This document shows positions 43,745-51,891 of a DNA stretch of 64,000 nucleotides, piece by piece; within the stretch, counting starts at the first letter, position 1; the number at the start of each line of letters is the position of its first letter. Made by a program: the position numbers and the translations under genes. The notes beneath the pieces were generated by a model. That model was not told the origin of the DNA, did no database searches, and saw only the letters and a program-made list of their open reading frames with translations. The stretch is taken from the NCBI RefSeq assembly GCF_021117425.1, contig NZ_CP088298.1:1922001-1986000 (forward strand). The letters are read 5' to 3'. The stretch is from Brevibacterium zhoupengii. GTDB taxonomy: Bacteria; Actinomycetota; Actinomycetes; Actinomycetales; Brevibacteriaceae.

Positions 43745-44290
43745 TTAGGGAAAGTCGTGCCAATGGACGTCAACCGAGACTCCCGATGCCCATTCTTCGC
43801 GCAGAATGGCATAGGCGACCGAGTCCTGAGTGCGATGGCCTTCTGCCGGCCACGCTCGGCGATAGTGAGCCTCTTTCGACCAGCCGGCACGAAGGAAGAC
43901 AGATCGCATCGCGATATTGTCAGCACGAGTATGACCTTCGAATCGTTCGACGTCTTGGGTCTCGAACAGGTGGTCAGTGACAGCATTCAAGCACGCGACG
44001 CCGAGCCCTCGACCGCGAAACTCGGTGGCCAGACGCAGGTCGAGCATGGGTGTGTCATCGGTGAGATCCTCCAGCCGGACGCAGCCGATGACACCTAAAT
44101 CGTCATCGTGAATCCAGAAGGAGTCGTTGTCATCGTTGCGGAAGGCGCCCGAGGCAATCATGTCAGCGACTTTGTCGACAGTCCAGGGCGCAGATTGAAC
44201 ATGAAACGGGAAGCCATTGCCGGTAAAGAATTCGATGAGTCCGGAACGATCGGCGCCATTGGGATCGAGACGTGACAGGGATATGCTCAT
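43745..44290 (-). CDS. GNAT-family N-acetyltransferase
   Basis: About 181 residues. IGCVRLEDLTDDTPMLDLRL leads to the acetyl-CoA loop EFRGRGLGVACLNAV (R/Q-x-x-G-x-G/A), then VERFEGHTRADNIAMRSVFLRAGWSKE, typical of RimJ/RimL-like enzymes that acetylate protein N-termini or small amines. ATG 44290 sits 7 nt after TAGCCT; an in-frame GTG 44296 would crowd that hexamer. Confidence 0.92.
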   Translation of the reverse strand: MSISLSRLDPNGADRSGLIEFFTGNGFPFHVQSAPWTVDKVADMIASGAFRNDDNDSFWIHDDDLGVIGCVRLEDLTDDTPMLDLRLATEFRGRGLGVACLNAVTDHLFETQDVERFEGHTRADNIAMRSVFLRAGWSKEAHYRRAWPAEGHRTQDSVAYAILREEWASGVSVDVHWHDFP

Positions 44291-44297
44291 GGTCACC

Positions 44298-44303
44298 AGG
44301 CTA
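44298..44303 (-). promoter_or_regulatory. Predicted -10 (TAGCCT), leaderless GNAT start
   Basis: TAGCCT lies 7 nt before the ATG of the acetyltransferase gene. Confidence 0.5.
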
Positions 44304-44329
44304 ACCGGCTGCGTCAGAACAGGGGAGTG

Positions 44330-44554
44330 ATGACGTTGAGCCTCGAAGACGATCCATTCGACTACCGGATCACGAAATCAGGAATGCTCATCATCGCCAG
44401 GAACGGACGAACCGTGGTGGAGATCGGCGGCAAGAAAGCCGCCGCACTGATTCCCAAACTTGGAGTCAGCGAAGATTCTGACCAACAGCTGCTCGCCCGG
44501 GCAACCGGCAACTACCGCCGCGGCAATGAACGGCACGTCAACCGCCCGCACTGA
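44330..44554 (+). CDS. Small conserved hypothetical protein
   Basis: About 74 residues: FDYRITKSGMLIIARNGRTVVEIGGKKAAALIPKLG, then a polar tail. The first part looks like a small beta-rich domain with a short helix. I do not recognise a named family. AGGGGAG lies directly upstream; GTG 44327, ATG 44330 and TTG 44336 are all possible starts. It is divergent from the acetyltransferase. Confidence 0.65.
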   Translation: MTLSLEDDPFDYRITKSGMLIIARNGRTVVEIGGKKAAALIPKLGVSEDSDQQLLARATGNYRRGNERHVNRPH

Positions 44555-44577
44555 CCGGACGATTGTTCAGCACTTGG

Positions 44578-44583
44578 TAATGT
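44578..44583 (+). promoter_or_regulatory. Predicted -10 (TAATGT), leaderless thioesterase start
   Basis: TAATGT lies 7 nt before ATG 44591, favouring it over GTG 44582 and ATG 44606. Confidence 0.45.
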
Positions 44584-44590
44584 GAGTCAC

Positions 44591-45424
44591 ATGGGCCCAA
44601 CGAGTATGAACGAAACGCATGAGAGCGAATTCGCCTCCGCCATCGCCGTAGAACGCCAGACCGAGACGAGCTTCACTGCCGACATCGACGGGGACTGGAG
44701 TGTCGCCGGAGCGGTCAACGGGGGATACCTCCTCAGCGTTGCCGGACTGGCACTGCGGAACAACAGCGCGAAGGCACCCGACCCATTGGTGCTCTCGACC
44801 TACTACCTGGGCCCCAGCCAGGGCGGGAGAGCCGAGATCACCACGCGCCTGATCCGTGAGGGCCGGTCGAGTGCCACCTTCGCCATCGACCTATCCCAGA
44901 ACACGGAACCGAAGATCACAGCCTTGGCGACGATGGGCAACCTCGCTGCCCTGCCCGACGATGTCGCGACCACAGCGATTCCACCTGAGCTGCCCGATCC
45001 GGATCAATGCATCAACGTCGCCGAGGCACCCGGAGACTTCATCGAGTCCGCGCCCTTGATGAAACGCTATGACATGAGACTTGACCCCGAGACTGCCGGC
45101 TTCGCAACCGGTCAACCCAGCGGCCGCGGGCTGTTGCAGGGTTGGATTCGCCTGGCGGACGGAACCGCACCAGACGCGCTGTCCCTGTTGGCATTCCTCG
45201 ATGCCTTCCCGCCGGTGATGTTCGACCTCGGCCGTTTCAACTGGGCACCGACCATGGAACTGACCGCCCACCTGCGTGCTGAGCCGGCACCGGGCTGGAT
45301 TCGAGCAAAGCTGTACACCCGCAACATCGCCGGCGGCATGTTCGAAGAAGACTGCGAACTCTGGGACTCCGCCGGCCGGTTGGTCGCACAGTCCCGACAG
45401 TTGGCCAGACAGCCACGAGACTGA
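44591..45424 (+). CDS. Acyl-CoA thioesterase-like (double hotdog) protein
   Basis: About 277 residues with two hotdog halves. SFTADIDGDWSVAGAVNGGYLLSVAG is the first hotdog helix region; LSTYYLGPSQGGRAEITTRLIREGRSSATFAIDLSQ its sheet. The second half holds LLAFLDAFPPVMFDLG and APTMELTAHLRAEPAPGWIRAKL. This is the TesB-like/4HBT_3 arrangement of acyl-CoA thioesterases. Substrate chain length unknown. Confidence 0.88.
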   Translation: MGPTSMNETHESEFASAIAVERQTETSFTADIDGDWSVAGAVNGGYLLSVAGLALRNNSAKAPDPLVLSTYYLGPSQGGRAEITTRLIREGRSSATFAIDLSQNTEPKITALATMGNLAALPDDVATTAIPPELPDPDQCINVAEAPGDFIESAPLMKRYDMRLDPETAGFATGQPSGRGLLQGWIRLADGTAPDALSLLAFLDAFPPVMFDLGRFNWAPTMELTAHLRAEPAPGWIRAKLYTRNIAGGMFEEDCELWDSAGRLVAQSRQLARQPRD

Positions 45425-45515
45425 GGAACACAGTATGTCGCAACGCCTGCCTCGTGTCAGATCCAACGTCTAGAGTGTGGTCCACGCAGACATCTTCACG
45501 AAAGGACCATCAGCC

Positions 45516-45908
45516 ATGGCGTCTCTGTCCTCGCTGAGCATCACCTTCGACTGCAAAGACGTCGAAACCCAATCGCTGTTCTGGGCTGAACTTCTCCAGG
45601 TCGACCTCGACGAGGGCGCGAACGAATTCGTCGCCAGCATCGGCGGCGTCCACAACGGGGAATCCACGACGCCAGGCATGCTCTTCCTCAAGGTCGACGA
45701 CCGCGATGAGGGCAAGAACCCCCTTCACATCGACCTCGACGATCCGCACTATCCTGCCGACGTCGAACGTGCCGTGGCACTAGGTGCAGAGAAGGTGGCG
45801 GGATTTGCCGAGTACGGAATCGAATGGACCACGTTGACCGACCCCGAAGGCAACGTCTTCGACATCGGTAGGAAAGTACCCACAGATGAGAATGAGGACC
45901 CCGAATGA
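45516..45908 (+). CDS. VOC (glyoxalase-like) protein
   Basis: 130 residues: LSITFDCKDVETQSLFWAELL, GMLFLKVDDRDEGKNPLHIDLDD (metal-ligand His) and WTTLTDPEGNVFDIG. Related in layout to the 12592 VOC protein but shorter. AAAGGA lies about 9 nt before ATG 45516, and TAGAGT at 45471-45476 may be its -10. The stop overlaps the DUF664 start by 4 nt. Confidence 0.9.
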   Translation: MASLSSLSITFDCKDVETQSLFWAELLQVDLDEGANEFVASIGGVHNGESTTPGMLFLKVDDRDEGKNPLHIDLDDPHYPADVERAVALGAEKVAGFAEYGIEWTTLTDPEGNVFDIGRKVPTDENEDPE

Positions 45909-46423
45909 GCCAGCCACCGGTCGAGCCCACAGAAGCCCCGAACGAACGACAGGGACTGGAAGAGTTCCTCGACTACTACCGAGAAGTGATGCGCAGAAAG
46001 GTCATCGGACTGGACTCAGCTGCACTCAACAAGACCGTGGGCGCCTCGAGCCTGACACTGGGCGGGATCATCAAACACCTGAGCCTAGTCGAGGAACAGT
46101 GGTTCGTCGAAGACATTCTGGGCCAGGAACTCTCTGAGCCATGGGCGAGCGTTGACTGGCAAGCAGATCGTGACTGGGACTTCGAGAGCGCATCCGCTGA
46201 TGCGCCGGATTACCTTCTGACACTCCATGCCGAGGCCTGTGAGCAGTCGAGGCAGATCCTCGCGGGAATCGATGATCTCAACACCCTGGTGGCGCGGGAG
46301 CCGTCCTCCGGCGATCGATTCAACGTGCGCTGGGTCCTGATCCACATGTTCGAGGAATACGCTCGACACGTCGGCCATGCCGACCTGATCCGCGAGAGCA
46401 TCGACGGATCCACCGGCGACTAG
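45905..46423 (+). CDS. DUF664/DinB-like four-helix protein
   Basis: 172 residues: LEEFLDYYREVMRRKVIGLD, GGIIKHLSLVEEQWFVEDILG (first His ligand), NVRWVLIHMFEEYARHVGHADLIRES. Same DUF664 family as the 11978 protein, with near-identical ending. Mycothiol-dependent chemistry is possible but unproven. Translationally coupled to the VOC gene. Confidence 0.9.
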   Translation: MSQPPVEPTEAPNERQGLEEFLDYYREVMRRKVIGLDSAALNKTVGASSLTLGGIIKHLSLVEEQWFVEDILGQELSEPWASVDWQADRDWDFESASADAPDYLLTLHAEACEQSRQILAGIDDLNTLVAREPSSGDRFNVRWVLIHMFEEYARHVGHADLIRESIDGSTGD

Positions 46424-46493
46424 GAGGTCGAAGCGGTGACTTCGGCCCTATTTTTCGTATGAGAGAGTCGGAGTCTCGTAGGGTGAAGACACT

Positions 46494-47465
46494 ATGACTA
46501 ACCCCAGCACCGAGGTGGCCGCACACGTGGAATCCACCCGCTCCAAAGCTCTGATTCCCCTCGATCTGCTCCGCGGTTTCCTGATCGGGTCAGCCGAGCT
46601 CGTACCTGGAGTCTCAGGTGGGACGATCGCCCTCGTCACCGGGGTCTACGACCAGCTCATCGATTCCGCAGCTCACGTGGTCAAGGCCGCCAAAACTGTT
46701 GTCACCGGACCAGACCGATGGCATGGCGCGATTGCCGAACTGCGTCGAACCGATTGGTTCCTCGTCATCCCCGTTCTGCTGGGTATGGTCACAGCGGTCT
46801 TCAGCATCGCCGGGTTGATGGAGGGCTTCGTTACTGCCAACCCGGAACTGTCCCGCGGTCTGTTCTTCGGGCTCGTCGCGGCCAGTATTGCAGTACCGTT
46901 GCGCATGCTCCCGACCCGAACAGGTCAGCCGCTGCTGCTGGGAATACTCGTCTTCCTCGCTGCTGCTGCTCTTGCCTTCTGGATGACTGGGCTTGCCGGT
47001 GGCTCGGACGTTGAGAACCCACCGCTCATCGCAGTCTTCTTCGTCGCCTCCATCGCCATCTGCGCCCTGGTCGTTCCTGGAGTCTCCGGATCGTTCTTCC
47101 TCCTCGCCGTCGGCCTCTACGCCACAACTCTGCGAGCGGTGAACGACCGCGACCTCGTCTACATCGCTGTATTCGGACTCGGCGCAATTGTCGGTCTGGC
47201 ACTCTTCGTCAATATTCTGCGCTATTTCCTGCACAACCACCGGTGGTGGACGTTGGTGGCGATGGCAGGGCTGATGCTCGGCTCCCTGCGTGCGCTGTGG
47301 CCCTGGCAGTCCACCACCGATACCGGTGGCCTTCTCGCGCCGGCCGATCCGGTGTGGATGCCGATAGCCCTCGCCGCCATCGGTGCGGCAGTGGTGGTTG
47401 TCCTCATCATCATCGAGTCCACCGTTGGGGCAAAGACCGGGAAGGGCAACCTCGGCGGGAAATAG
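46494..47465 (+). CDS. DUF368 membrane transporter (undecaprenyl-phosphate translocase family)
   Basis: 323 residues with about 8 membrane segments. LLRGFLIGSAELVPGVSGGTIALVTGVYD and a second CALVVPGVSGSFFLLAVGLY form the internally repeated signature of DUF368. Work on this family has shown that members return undecaprenyl phosphate across the membrane for cell-wall synthesis. A TAGGGT lies 9 nt before ATG 46494, slightly too far for a standard leaderless start. The DedA protein at 21656 belongs to another family with the same role. Confidence 0.93.
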   Translation: MTNPSTEVAAHVESTRSKALIPLDLLRGFLIGSAELVPGVSGGTIALVTGVYDQLIDSAAHVVKAAKTVVTGPDRWHGAIAELRRTDWFLVIPVLLGMVTAVFSIAGLMEGFVTANPELSRGLFFGLVAASIAVPLRMLPTRTGQPLLLGILVFLAAAALAFWMTGLAGGSDVENPPLIAVFFVASIAICALVVPGVSGSFFLLAVGLYATTLRAVNDRDLVYIAVFGLGAIVGLALFVNILRYFLHNHRWWTLVAMAGLMLGSLRALWPWQSTTDTGGLLAPADPVWMPIALAAIGAAVVVVLIIIESTVGAKTGKGNLGGK

Positions 47466-47484
47466 CGTCAACACAGTTTGTGCA

Positions 47485-47507
47485 GATTTCGCTCAGGATT
47501 TGCTCAG
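47485..47507 (+). promoter_or_regulatory. Tandem 11-12-nt direct repeat upstream of 5'-nucleotidase
   Basis: GATTTCGCTCAG is followed at once by GATTTGCTCAG, 59 nt before the ATG. Helical-turn spacing suits a regulator such as PhoP, but the sequence is not a standard Pho box. Confidence 0.4.
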
Positions 47508-47565
47508 AATCGCGGTGTTTCGGAATAGAGTGGGAGATCTGAATCACAACGACATCTGGAGACTC

Positions 47566-49773
47566 ATGCGCTTGCGAACCCTGGCCTCGTCCACATTGGC
47601 ACTGACACTCATCGTTGCGGGACCGGCAGCCGCCTCGGCGTCGGGACTGGGCAGCGGTCCTCCGGACGAGGAACAGGCAGCAGGCACGGGGGAGCTCACA
47701 CTTTTGGCGACGACCGATGTCCACGGTCACGTCCTCAACTGGGACTACTTCGCCAACGCACCCTACCCAGCCGGGGAGGAGCTGGGCATGTCGCGTGCCT
47801 CCACCCTGATCAAGGGCGTGAAGGAGGCCAAGGGTGAGGACTCGGTACTTCTCGTCGACAACGGTGACACGATTCAAGGCACTCCACTGACCTACTACTA
47901 CGCGCAACAGGAACGCATCACCGAAACCGGTGAGACACATCCGATGGCTAAGACCTTCAACAACGTCGGCTACGACGCGCAGGTCGTGGGCAACCATGAG
48001 TTCAACTACGGCCTCGACCTGCTCGCCAAATACAAGGAGCAGGTCGACTTCCCAGTCCTGGGCGCAAACGTCATCAATGACGACGATGGGCAGTCCCACC
48101 TTGACCCCTACACCATGGTGAAGAAGCGGGTCTCCGGTCAGGAGATCACCATCGGTGTGCTGGGAGTCACGACCCCCGGCAGTCGGATCTGGGACAAGAA
48201 CAATCTCTCCGGCAAAGTTCATTTCGACGACCCGGTCGAGACCGCGAAGAAGTACGTCCCACAGATGAAAGAGGCCGGTGCAGACATCGTCGTCGTCCTC
48301 TCCCACTCGGGTAAGGATCCGGAAGGCCAGGCCTGGGATCCTACGGAACTGCAGGAGAACGTCAGCACCTCAGTCGCGAAGGTGCCGGGAGTCGACGTTC
48401 TCGTCGCCGGGCACACGCATCAGAATGAACCCACCCAGGTGGTCTCACGCGAAGACGGCACGAAGGCCCTCATCACTCAGCCCAACTACTGGGCACGGTC
48501 GGTCTCCGAGGTGGACCTGCCCATCGATCTCGAGGACATGGGCATCGACTGGGGCAGTGCCGAGCCCGAAGCCACACCGCTGGCAACACAGGGCGACGTC
48601 GCCGAGGACCCCGAGATCAAGGACCTCATCGACTCCCAGCACAAGAAGACGATCGACTACGTCAACACGAAGATCGGCTCCGTGACCGAGACCATGAGCG
48701 CCTCGACCTCGTACTACGAGGACACCGCAATCCTGGACTTCATCTCCAAAGTGCAATCTCAGACGGTGGAGTCGGCACTGGCCGGCACCGAATACGAGGA
48801 CGTGCCGGTCATCTCCCAGGCATCACCATTCAGCCGAACTGCCGAATTCCCTGCAGGTGACATCACCATCCGCGACGTCGCCGGACTCTACGTCTTCGAC
48901 AACACTCTCGGCGGGGTAGAGATCAACGGTTCACAGCTGCGTGACTACCTGGAGTTCTCCGCCCGCTACTTCAAACAGACAGAAGAAGGGGCCGACTTCG
49001 ACCCAGACACCGGAACCAACGCCATCGACGAGAGTCTCGATCGGCCGATTCCTGACTACAACTACGACGCACTGTCGGGCATCGACTATGACATCAACGT
49101 GTCCAAACCAGTCGGTGAACGCATCGAGAATCTCACCGATAAGGGTGGCAAGACCATCGGTGATGACGACACGTTCATCCTCGCGATCAACAACTACCGT
49201 CAGTCCGGAGGCGGCGACTACCCAGTAGGGGACCTGAAAGAGGTCTACAACGAACAGGTCGAGGTTCGTCAGGCGCTCATCGACTGGGTGAAGGAAAACG
49301 AGGTGGTTGACCCCACCGACTTCTACGACGAGAACTGGCAGGTCGTCACGTCCACACAGGACCCAGGCGATGATGACGAGGCATCCGCCGATGACACCGC
49401 CGAAGCGAACGCCACGGCCGAAACCGACGCAGACGCGACTGCAGAGGGTGGAAGCGCTGACGCTGCCGATGGCACCGACAGTGCTGACGGTGACGACAGC
49501 GGCGCGAATGCCGACGTCGAAGCAGGTGCCAACGACAGTGCTGATTCCACAGCCGACGAGAATGCCACATCCGATACCGACGGCGGGACCACCTCGGCGA
49601 ACGGATCCGATTCCGCTGGCGGATCTGACTCTGCCGACGGCAGTGGGGATGCCAATGCCGGTGGAGATCTGCCACGCACCGGTGTGGAACTTGGAAGCAC
49701 GATCGGGATCGCGGCGGCCATCATCGCAGTGGGTGCTGGACTCATCTGGTTCGCACGCCGCCGTCGCATCTGA
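47566..49773 (+). CDS. LPxTG-anchored 5'-nucleotidase / cyclic phosphodiesterase
   Basis: 735 residues. Signal peptide (cleavage near ASASG), a calcineurin-like domain with LLATTDVHGHVLNWDYF, LVDNGDTIQGTPL, VGNHEFNYGLDLL, VVLSHSG and VAGHTHQNEP (metal ligands), then the 5'-nucleotidase C domain (ISQASPFSRTAEFPAGDITIRDV, NTLGGVEINGSQLRDYLEFS, NNYRQSGGGDYP). An Ala/Asp/Ser/Gly-rich stalk of about 90 residues leads to LPRTG (702-706), a helix and RRRRI. It should release phosphate and nucleosides from nucleotides at the cell wall, which could feed the nucleoside importer system at 6237-10540. Confidence 0.95.
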   Translation: MRLRTLASSTLALTLIVAGPAAASASGLGSGPPDEEQAAGTGELTLLATTDVHGHVLNWDYFANAPYPAGEELGMSRASTLIKGVKEAKGEDSVLLVDNGDTIQGTPLTYYYAQQERITETGETHPMAKTFNNVGYDAQVVGNHEFNYGLDLLAKYKEQVDFPVLGANVINDDDGQSHLDPYTMVKKRVSGQEITIGVLGVTTPGSRIWDKNNLSGKVHFDDPVETAKKYVPQMKEAGADIVVVLSHSGKDPEGQAWDPTELQENVSTSVAKVPGVDVLVAGHTHQNEPTQVVSREDGTKALITQPNYWARSVSEVDLPIDLEDMGIDWGSAEPEATPLATQGDVAEDPEIKDLIDSQHKKTIDYVNTKIGSVTETMSASTSYYEDTAILDFISKVQSQTVESALAGTEYEDVPVISQASPFSRTAEFPAGDITIRDVAGLYVFDNTLGGVEINGSQLRDYLEFSARYFKQTEEGADFDPDTGTNAIDESLDRPIPDYNYDALSGIDYDINVSKPVGERIENLTDKGGKTIGDDDTFILAINNYRQSGGGDYPVGDLKEVYNEQVEVRQALIDWVKENEVVDPTDFYDENWQVVTSTQDPGDDDEASADDTAEANATAETDADATAEGGSADAADGTDSADGDDSGANADVEAGANDSADSTADENATSDTDGGTTSANGSDSAGGSDSADGSGDANAGGDLPRTGVELGSTIGIAAAIIAVGAGLIWFARRRRI
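49380..49660 (+). repeat. Low-complexity Ala/Asp/Ser stalk coding repeats
   Basis: Degenerate repeats encode units such as TAEANATAETDADATAEGG and GSDSAGGSDSADGSGDAN, the cell-wall-spanning stalk of the nucleotidase. Confidence 0.8.
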
Positions 49774-49852
49774 ACAGCCGATTCTCATGTCGGTCACTTC
49801 ACGTAGGGTGGGGGCTGACAGCAATGATCACGAATGAAAGTGAGAACCAAGC

Positions 49853-50353
49853 ATGGCTACTACAGCATTCCAGGGCACACCGGTGAAGACTGTCGGCGAT
49901 CTCCCAGAGAAGGGTGCACAGGCACCAGCGTTCAGCCTCGTGGGCAACGATCTTGGCGAGGTGAGCTCTGCGGACACTGCAGGCAAGCGTGTTGTCCTCA
50001 ACATCTTCCCCAGCGTGGACACGGGAGTCTGTGCCGCCTCGGTGCGCAAGTTCAACGAACTTGCCGCGAGCCTGGAGAACACCACCGTCCTGTGCGTATC
50101 CAACGATCTGCCCTTTGCCCAGGCCCGCTTCTGCGGCACCGAAGGCATTGAGAACGTCGTCGCCGCCTCAGGCTTCCGCAGCGCCTTCGGCAAGGAATTC
50201 GGCGTGACCATGGTTGATGGACCGCTGGCCGGACTGCTGGCCCGCTCTGTCGTCGTCCTCGACGAAAAGGGTACCGTCATTCACAAGCAGCTCGTCGACG
50301 AAATCGGCACCGAACCGGATTACGACTCGGCGGTCGCGGTACTCGGCGCCTAA
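49853..50353 (+). CDS. tpx: Thiol peroxidase Tpx
   Basis: A 166-residue atypical 2-Cys peroxiredoxin. Peroxidatic Cys60 in [13 protein letters not shown], resolving Cys94 in [12 protein letters not shown], and the preceding [10 protein letters not shown]; lengths and positions match family members exactly (Cys61/Cys95 in E. coli). It reduces alkyl and hydrogen peroxides using thioredoxin. TAGGGT at 49805-49810 gives a 40-nt leader containing AAAGTGAGA before the ATG. Confidence 0.96.
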   Translation: MATTAFQGTPVKTVGDLPEKGAQAPAFSLVGNDLGEVSSADTAGKRVVLNIFPSVDTGVCAASVRKFNELAASLENTTVLCVSNDLPFAQARFCGTEGIENVVAASGFRSAFGKEFGVTMVDGPLAGLLARSVVVLDEKGTVIHKQLVDEIGTEPDYDSAVAVLGA

Positions 50354-50379
50354 GAACGTCGAACCCGACCGCCGAGTCG
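50323..50379. terminator. Long-armed inverted repeat at tpx 3' end
   Basis: CGACTCGGCGGTCG (50323-50336, inside the tpx coding end) and CGACCGCCGAGTCG (50366-50379) pair perfectly over 14 bp with a 29-nt loop. It lies between convergent genes; no T tract. Confidence 0.5.
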
Positions 50380-50391
50380 GTGTGTCGGGAG

Positions 50392-51108
50392 CTACATGTC
50401 AAACACCTGCACGGGCAGCGCGTACTTCACGCCTGCCCGTGTTCCGGCTTCCGAGGTGATTCCGGGTATCATCTCCGACGGAACCGGGTGGTCGGGGAGC
50501 GCCTCCAGATAGACGGTATGAGCCTCAAGTGAGTGAACTGCCCGGTCGACGTGCTTATCGTCGAGGACCACAGCATGGGTGGACTCAGCGCCATTGACCA
50601 GCAGTTTGTCGGCCTTCCACGCGTCGAGGCCAGCTTCCTTGAGATCGGTGAATACCCAGGGGTTGTCGGCATCCCTGATCGCGTCGACGGTGGCAATGCC
50701 AGCGGCCCGATGGTCGACATGGTTGAGACCCCACGGCATGTTCAGTTCCCAGTTGGTGACCATGACAGCATCGGGTTTGAACTGGCGAATCTTCTTCGCG
50801 ATCGCATGCCTGAGCTCGAGGTTCGGTTCGAGGAGGCCATCAGGGAAGTCGAGGATCTCAAGGTCTTCAACCCCAACGATCGAGCACGCCTGACGCTGCT
50901 CATCTGCGCGCAGCGGGGCGACCTCCTCAGGGTTCATGTCCCTGATTCCTGCTTCGCCACGGGTCAGCAGCAGGTAGGACACGGCCTTGCCTTGGTCTGT
51001 CCATTTCGCGACGGCCGCGGAGGCACCGTATTCCATGTCATCGGGGTGGGCGACGATGCACAGGAGCCGGGTCACATCATCGTCGTTGAAGATCGGGAGT
51101 TCAGTCAT
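50392..51108 (-). CDS. PIG-L family deacetylase
   Basis: 238 residues of the LmbE/PIG-L zinc deacetylase family. LLCIVAHPDDMEYGASAAVA carries the AHPDD zinc and catalytic motif; GLNHVDHRAAG supplies the other His ligands; LLLTRGEAG is conserved. Relatives act in mycothiol synthesis (MshB) or remove acetyl from other glycosides; this one may be a paralogue of unknown substrate. ATG 51108 is 6 nt after TAGCCT. Confidence 0.9.
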   Translation of the reverse strand: MTELPIFNDDDVTRLLCIVAHPDDMEYGASAAVAKWTDQGKAVSYLLLTRGEAGIRDMNPEEVAPLRADEQRQACSIVGVEDLEILDFPDGLLEPNLELRHAIAKKIRQFKPDAVMVTNWELNMPWGLNHVDHRAAGIATVDAIRDADNPWVFTDLKEAGLDAWKADKLLVNGAESTHAVVLDDKHVDRAVHSLEAHTVYLEALPDHPVPSEMIPGITSEAGTRAGVKYALPVQVFDM

Positions 51109-51114
51109 GCTCCC

Positions 51115-51120
51115 AGGCTA
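51115..51120 (-). promoter_or_regulatory. Predicted -10 (TAGCCT), leaderless PIG-L start
   Basis: TAGCCT lies 6 nt before the ATG of the deacetylase gene. Confidence 0.55.
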
Positions 51121-51222
51121 AGGCTCAGGCGGCGCTTGTGCCAGGGCAGTCGGCGGGACGTGTGGGTACTATGTGTATGGCATTGTCGACGCAATGTTGC
51201 TCCCTGAAATGAAAGCGGGCCC

Positions 51223-51891
51223 ATGTATCGGAGTCTCCTCCTGGCATGCGTGGTAGTGCTGGGGCTGTTCCTCTCCGGATGCTCTGTACTGCGCATCAGC
51301 ACCGCCGAGGGCGATTCGAAACCGGTCGCTGTTGGCATCGATGACGGCTCCGAAGCAGAGACGTCACAGGAATCCGAGACTCCTGCGATCCCGTCTGGCA
51401 TGTCCCAGGTGACGCCTGATCTGGGCCCGGAGTGCCCGATCAAGGTGCAGTTGGCGATGGATAGGCGGTGGAACGATGATCTTGCCTACGACAGTTATCA
51501 GCTCTACAGCCGCGACAACGGTGCCATCATCACCGTCAACTGCTATGAGGCCGGCGACGACACGGCACAGTCCGTCGTCGCCTCGACGCAGAAACAGACC
51601 TTCGGTGAGTCCGGTTCGAGCATTTTGGAAGAGAAGACAGGGACGGTATCCGGCGGTGAATACTGGACCGTCCACGGGCTGCTCGCAGGGGAGGAGGTCC
51701 GAGCCATCGACAAAACCGACTCTGTACTCTTCGGGGCTGTTGCCGGGATCGCTGACAACGGTCGACTCTATAAGGTCAGCGTCGAAATGGTCACGATTGC
51801 CAGTGACGAAACCACTGCCGACCTCTTTGCGCAGATGTTGCCGACTGTGAGCTTCGCCGATCAGCTTCTCGAGACGCCGGCTTTCTCCTGA
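51223..51891 (+). CDS. Lipoprotein of unknown function
   Basis: 222 residues: basic start, hydrophobic stretch and lipobox LSGC (about Cys20), a Ser/Glu-rich linker, then a beta-rich domain starting ECPIKVQLAMDRRWNDDLAYDSYQLYSR with two Cys (about 71 and 108) that may form a disulfide. I do not recognise the family with confidence. GAAAG lies upstream of ATG 51223. Its last 31 nt overlap the end of the convergent oxidoreductase gene. Confidence 0.75.
   Translation: MYRSLLLACVVVLGLFLSGCSVLRISTAEGDSKPVAVGIDDGSEAETSQESETPAIPSGMSQVTPDLGPECPIKVQLAMDRRWNDDLAYDSYQLYSRDNGAIITVNCYEAGDDTAQSVVASTQKQTFGESGSSILEEKTGTVSGGEYWTVHGLLAGEEVRAIDKTDSVLFGAVAGIADNGRLYKVSVEMVTIASDETTADLFAQMLPTVSFADQLLETPAFS

Noticed and set aside
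44298..44310. TTAGCC half-site resembling an iron box before the GNAT gene
   Set aside because: Only one half matches; TAGCCT is better explained as the -10 of a leaderless start, as at 51115.
45435..45473. 12-codon frame after a GAGGAA before the VOC gene
   Set aside because: Too short to support, and a better promoter (TAGAGT at 45471) starts inside it, so it would not be on the VOC transcript.
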